Source: Marthasterias glacialis (taxonomy: Eukaryota > Echinodermata > Asteroidea > Forcipulatida > Asteriidae). From it: 64,000 bases of DNA. The translations under genes and the position numbers were made by a program. The notes beneath the pieces were generated by a model. The model was given only the letters and a program-made list of their open reading frames with translations, had not been told where the DNA came from and ran no database searches. The stretch spans positions 558,001-622,000 of the forward strand of contig OU452222.1 in the NCBI GenBank assembly GCA_911728455.2, written 5' to 3'. Below are positions 58,696-64,000 of this stretch, in pieces; positions within the stretch are counted from its first letter, which is position 1, and every line of letters starts with the position of its first letter.

Positions 58696-61600
58696 AGATC
58701 TACTTGTCAACTAAGTGGATGTCTGAGACCTGCAGTTGATAAGCTTCCTCACAATGTACAATGAGTCTGGTAAATGAACTGCTCTCTCCTTTGTAAAAGG
58801 TAAGGGAAACTCCTTAACATTAAAGAAGTTGTTAATTCATAAATCTATCTTTTCTGTTTGAGCCTATTTCACTCCACTGCAGGAGGAAAGCCTTTTTTGA
58901 CAAATTTTCCATTTCACTCTATCTTGATCTGTCTGTTGCCATGCAATGCCCTTATAAGGCATGTGATTTCTCAGGATTTTTTTCGAATCTCAAGACTTCA
59001 AAATCCTGTTGAGCCATAAAACAAAACCAAATCCTCAGAGTTGCCTGAGTATACAGTGCTTATCACACCTTGGTGTAAGGGTACAAATACTGGTAATGGT
59101 TTAGGTAGGACCAGTAATCATATGAAAGGCAAACTATCCTTGTGTTTCATTACTTGTTAATAATTTAAAGCTAACTTGAGCATTATTGTGCTGTCATCTC
59201 CACAGAAACCTACTCGTCAAGCAAGTAGATGTCTGAGACCTGCAGTTGATAAGCTTCCTCACAATGTACAATGAGTCTGGTAATGAACTGCTCTCTCCTT
59301 TATAAAAGGTAAGGAAAACTCCTGAACATTTGCGGTTGTTAGTTCATGGTACAGGGATGTTTTGCAGAGTAGAAGCTGGTAAAGCATGATTCTTCAAAAA
59401 CCAATGATTTAGCAGGTTAAAGTTGTATTAAAGCTAAACACATACTAGTATATTTGCAAAATAAAGCATTCACATGTGTTTAACACTGCCTCTAAAAAAA
59501 GGACTAAGGTCTTGAATTGGATATGACACTTTTTAACCTAAAGAAAAAAGGAGATGTCAAGCATACATTTCAGTACCCTTTGTCCCTCTTTGTTGCTGGG
59601 TAAACAAAAAGCATAACACAGTGCTTACCACACATCGCTGTAAGGCTACAACAAAAACTGGTAATGGTTTAGATAGGACCAGTAATTTATATGAAAGGGA
59701 AATTGTCCTCATGTTTTATTACTTGTTGATATTTTAAGCTAATTAAGGCATTATTGTGTTGTCTTCTCCACAGAGATCTACTGATCAACCAAGTAGATGT
59801 CTGAGACCTGCAGTTGATAAGCTTCTGGTAAATGAACTGCTTTCTCCTTTATATAAAAGGTAAGGAAAACTCCTAAACATTTGCGGTTGTTAGTTCATGG
59901 TATGGGGATGTATTGCAGAGTAGAGCACGATTCTTCAAAAACCAATGATTTAGCAGGTTAAAGTTGTATTTAAGCTAAACACATACTAGTATGTTTGCAA
60001 AATAAAGCATTCACATGTGTTTAACACTGCCTCTAAAAAAAGGACTAAAGTCTTGAATTGGATATGACACTTTTTAACCTACAGAAAAAGGAGATGTCAA
60101 GCATACATTCCAGTACCCTTTGTCCCTCTTTGTTGCTGGGTAAACAAAAAGCATAACACAGTGCTTACTACACATCGCTGTAAGGCTACAACAAAAACTA
60201 GTAATGGTTTAGATAGGACCAGTAATTTATATGAAAGGGAAACTGTCCTCATGTTTTATTACTTGTTGATATTTTAAGCTAATTAAGGCATTATTGTGTT
60301 GTCATCTCCACAGAGATCTACTGATCAACCAAGTAGATGTCTGAGACCTGCAGTTGATAAGCTTCTGGTAAATGAACTGCTTTCTCCTTTATAGAAAAGG
60401 TAAGAGAAACTCCTAAACATTAAAGGAGTTGTTAGTTCATGGTACAGGGATGTTATGTAGAGTAGATGGGAATGCATGATTCTTTAACCAGTTGGAACCA
60501 GATGATGTGGATACAAGCAAATGTTTCCCCTGCCTGAAAATGGAATTTATCTTGCGAGCTTTTATGTAATTTCTGACCACCGGAGCAAAGGTCACCCAGT
60601 CATTCAACTGCGGAGCCTGCGCAGACCATGCACACGCTGTGTAACACTTTGATTCACCCACACAAGGGCAAAAAAAGGTCATGCGTTTACTTGTATTTTG
60701 TGGCCATTGAGAGGCGTTTTTTGTGTAATCAACGATTATAGACCCTTTGTCCTTTTGTTCCAAGAAGGGGATTACGAGGCTTTGAGAAGCTTCCATCACT
60801 GTTCATTATTGTATTTTGGCTGAATGGAGGTAAGTCAGAGTGAGCCAGCAATCGAGCCATGGTTCTGTGTCTCGTTTCACTCCTGGGCCTTACGTAACGG
60901 CCGATGTTTTGCGATTCACAATGCGTGAATTTGACATTTTCTCGGTCAAGTAACAAAACAGACAATCCAACAGAGAGAATCTTTCTTCTCTTGGCATTAT
61001 GAAGTCGGCGTGTCTTTTAGCCCGCAGTACCCTCAAAGACAAATAAAAAAAAAACGTCAGGGACAAATAAAAAATAATCCCGGCGGCAACTGTTAAAAAA
61101 CCAATGATTTACTAGAGTAAAGCTGTATCTAAGCTGAACATAGACTAGTATAAATAAAGTATTAACATTTGTGTAACACTGCCTCCATTAAAAGAACTAA
61201 GGTCTTGAGCTAGATATTACACAATAACCTACAGAAAAATGAGACTTCAAGCATGAATTCCAGTATCCTTTGTCCCTCTTTGTTACGGAGCAAACAAAAA
61301 GCATAATATGGTGGGTACGCGCATTTTGCATGGCACACAATGGAATGTTGGGGCGTGTCCACACATCTGCCGAAGTCTTTTGTCTGCGTGTAGGTAAAAG
61401 TTTTGCCTCGTGAAACTTTACTTGACACACATTTTTATTTGTTGGATGTAAGGATTTGTGTCGTGGCCAAGCGGTCTAGATCACCGGACTCAAGTTCTGG
61501 TTTTGTCGGCAGCAGAATGTGGGTTTGAATCCTGGTCATGTCTTGTGACTCCTTGAGCAAGATACTTTACCATGATTGATTTGTCCTTTGGATGGGACAT

Positions 61601-62201
61601 TAAGCCATAGGTCCCGTGTACTAGGATGGATAGTGCACTTAAAAGAACCCAGAACACTTATCGTGGAACAGTAGGGGAATTACCCCGGTGTTTCTGGTTC
61701 TCATGGCAAGCACCCTTGTTTACTGGTTTCCTCAGGCTTGAGAGCTACAGTGATTAAGTTCACTTATGAGGCATTCTTAGTTTCGTTATCCGCAATGTAT
61801 AATAATAAATAATAATAATAATAAATAATGTAATAATTGCATCTGGAATAAAAAAAATCCTTTTGAGTTTGACCCTCACACTAATGTGTGATGAGCGCTG
61901 TATACTTGGTGCTTTTCAAGTCACACATTGGTGTCAGGGTAAAAAAAAATGACAATGGTTAAAAGTAAGACCAATTCTTAAATGAAAGGGGAAAATGTAA
62001 TCTCATACTACCCTGGTGTTTTATTACTTGTTAATATTTTAAAGCTAACTAAACCATCATTGTGTTCTTTGTTTGCATGATACAGCAAGGGTTGTCATCT
62101 CCACAGAGATCTACTCGTCAACTAAGTAGATGTCTGAGACCTGCAGTTGATAAAAAGCTTCCTCACAATGTCCAATGAGTCTGCTCTCTCCTTTATAAAA
62201 G
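58696..62201 (+). repeat. Five tandem copies of a cassette exon within ~510-570-bp repeat units
   Basis: Each cassette reads 'agatctactcgtcaacta', then 'gtctgagacctgcagttgat', then 'gaactgctctctcctttat', and ends in 'aaaag|gtaag'. Spacing of starts is 510, 568 and 540 bases, then 1793. The two middle copies lack 20 bases ('cctcacaatgtacaatgagt'). The flanking intron-like sequence is duplicated too: about 59345-59860 and 59885-60400 are almost identical. Between the fourth and fifth copies lie about 600 bases of unrelated sequence, another partial unit (61081-61440) and a SINE. A truncated copy of the acceptor side is at about 58413-58470. Confidence 0.85.
61452..61850 (+). mobile_element. SINE derived from tRNA-Leu(CAA) (best-preserved copy)
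   Basis: The head 'tgtcgtggccaagcggtcta' carries the A box. 'ggactcaagttctgg' is the anticodon stem-loop with a CAA anticodon, and 'gtgggtttgaatcctgg' is the B box. The body follows ('agcaagatactttacc', 'aaaagaacccagaacactta'), and it ends in an AAT-rich simple repeat (61800-61830). It is inserted between cassette copies four and five. Confidence 0.85.
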
Positions 62202-62236
62202 GTAAGGGAAACTTCTGAACAATAAACTGTTAGTTC

Positions 62237-62330
62237 CAGTGGCATAGCGACTGGAGGGAGGGGGGGTGTGACACCCCAAATATTTTTCCTAAGTCGGCAT
62301 TTAGAGCCACTGCCGTCAAATTGAGCACCC
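62237..62330 (+). mobile_element. CAGTGGCATA-type repeat end with G run
   Basis: 'cagtggcatagcgactgg' followed by a G run and 'gtgacacccc' resembles the transposon-like ends at 42.5 and 52.4 kb. Only a short piece is recognisable. Confidence 0.4.
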
Positions 62331-64000
62331 AACTTACTCGAGTAAGGGCTTGGGCTGAACACAAATCCATTCGGCAAGCCTGGAGCCCTGGATTTGCCGA
62401 CTGAAAATATGAATCTATTTATATGAATCCTAGTATTGTGGGAAGTCCAACTTTGAATTACCAAATTGCAGCATCTTGTACCGATTTGAAAAATCGTCTC
62501 AAGTACCATCCTCTTTCTCATTGAATAATTAGTTTATACAAAGACACAGAGAATCACATTGTTCTGAAATGTTTACACCTCATGGTTCTACTTCAACCAA
62601 TACCTTGGTCTAATACCTTGAATAACTGAAAAACTAAAACCAAAAATTTAAAGGTCACATTTGAACTACACCTATATTAAAGTATTTGTTTGACTTATAA
62701 TGTGTTAAAGTTTTAATTTGTTTGTATTTTGAAGGCGTGCCATCCGTAGATGATGTCTACCTGTCACAAAAAGAAGATTCCTGAGACCTGCAAGTGCCTA
62801 TCAACCCTGATCAAGTGCCATACAAGAGAACAGAGGTATGTACAATCCCTGTGGGTTACCATACTTTTGTTCTAAACTAACATCAAAAAGTGGGCTGTTT
62901 TTGCAGCACTGTACAGACAGCACCCCTACATCACATGCCACAACACTCTGGGGAGACCATGCTGGCACCAGCCTAACCCAGATGAGTGGTTTGTCCCTAC
63001 AGATTGATTACAGCTTTAAAAAATAAAAACATGTTCTTATTAACAAAACCCTTTCATAAATAATAAAGCACATTCTATAAACATTCTTCGATTGTGCTTT
63101 CTTGAAAACATAACCACTTTGTAGAGACGATGGGAATGCATGATTCTTCAAAAACAAATGATTTAACAAGATACAATTGTAATGATCTAAATTCACTGTG
63201 CTATCAATAATGCTATTTTTCATTTAGAAGTTTTAAGATGAACAAGCACTAGTACTTTTACAAAACAAAGCATCAACAGTTATTGCTTAACATTTCGATT
63301 GTTCGAGGTGGCAAAGAAAAATTTGCAGTGAATATTAACATATCAACAAGTTTTCAAGTTCAAGCCTCAAGTTATTACCTAAAGTTAACCCTACGAACAG
63401 AATGTTGTTTGCATCATCGAAATGATATGTTAAAGAACCAGAATTTGATGAACTTCATGTCTTTCTCGACTAAAAACACTAATCAATTTCAGTCATTCAG
63501 GCAAATCAGAAGTACTTTGTCAAATTTGAATTGAAATTAAATTCAAGTCAACAATGATGGCTTATAAGATTTCATTGACAAGGTCAATTTGATACAGGGT
63601 GGGGGGAGCATCATTTGACCTTTCCCCCTTTTTCATGTACCCTAATGTGTTACCTCTATACATTTGTTTTCTTTACTGTTTCACAGCATGGGAAAGCTGA
63701 TGTCGTACAACCAAGTGTGTAGCAGACGTCTTCGAGGCATGCTACGCATCAAGGAATCATGGATAAACAACCAAGCAACTTGTTGATTTTATTTGTAAGA
63801 TTGTAGACATGTTAATTAATGATGTCAAGTACCTCCCTAATGCAACTCTTACATCTACATAGCCTAAATGTTCTTGTAAAGAAAGTGCAACATTTGCAAG
63901 CAAGCACACAATATGTGTATTTTGAACTCTTGAACTTGTCGATCTAAAGGCAAATTTGTTTAAACTGGTTAAGTTTCATTAAACTGGTTTTGGGGTGGCG

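Larger units (their letters stand above)
56760..63999 (+). ncRNA. Candidate spliced, mostly non-coding transcription unit with amplified cassette exons
   Basis: The possible first exon ends at the donor 'gatg|gtgagt' at 56872. It holds a short open frame starting MASVNTSSYIIFSKKF and stopping just before the donor. Downstream, exon-like cassettes with acceptor and donor lie at 58696-58799, 59206-59308, 59774-59859, 60314-60399 and 62107-62201. A diverged exon follows at 62735-62835 ('gaag|gcgtgcc' to 'cagag|gtatgt') and a terminal block after the acceptor at 63686. No long reading frame runs through these pieces, so a long non-coding RNA or a micropeptide gene is the best guess. An alternative is a tandemly duplicated fragment of a degraded gene or mobile element. 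Transcription is inferred from splice signals only. Confidence 0.35.

Noticed and set aside
61452..61545. Functional tRNA-Leu gene
   Set aside because: The A and B boxes are present, but the acceptor stem does not pair properly and the sequence continues into a SINE body shared with other copies.

Overview
The window is animal genomic DNA: AT-rich, intron-rich and full of interspersed repeats. Three genes can be rebuilt exon by exon with consensus splice sites and consistent phases, and all lie on the + strand. The proteins are deuterostome-like. Together with the tRNA-derived SINEs and the foldback repeats built on 'gggcccaatttcatag' and 'gcataaggtctat', this suggests an echinoderm, perhaps a sea star. 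That assignment is an inference from repeat style and protein similarity, not a database result.

Layout. (1) 1-100 holds what looks like the last coding exon and poly(A) signals of an upstream gene, followed by about 4.3 kb without genes. (2) 4.4-4.6 kb is a promoter-like patch (TATA, paired CACGTG) with a splice donor, possibly the 5' end of the next gene. (3) 7.7-19.3 kb is a 16-exon, 873-residue homologue of PDPR, the regulatory subunit of mitochondrial pyruvate dehydrogenase phosphatase. Its introns carry an 83-bp satellite, a GAT-rich array, a 12-bp minisatellite and SINE copies. (4) 20.7-27 kb is intergenic, with a GC/CpG-richer patch and T-box half-sites. (5) 27.0-33.3 kb is an 8-exon, 502-residue TBX20 gene. 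(6) 36.9-40.8 kb and 46.1-50.8 kb are two tandem beta-1,4-galactosyltransferase genes of B4GALT5/6 type with matching intron phases. Between them sits an internally deleted Ty3/gypsy retrotransposon. (7) 53.9-55.1 kb is a 61/82-bp satellite. (8) 56.5-64 kb looks like a spliced, mostly non-coding transcription unit in which one short exon-like cassette with splice signals has been tandemly amplified at least five times.

The genes are not an operon and have unrelated jobs: mitochondrial metabolic control, a cardiac/neural T-box transcription factor, and Golgi glycosylation. The most unusual items are the second galactosyltransferase, which has Cys-Cys in place of the invariant Gly-Gly of the WGWGGEDD motif and has lost the metal-binding His; the octapeptide-repeat tail on the first galactosyltransferase, with an open frame continuing past its stop after a one-base shift; and the amplified cassette-exon locus at the right end.
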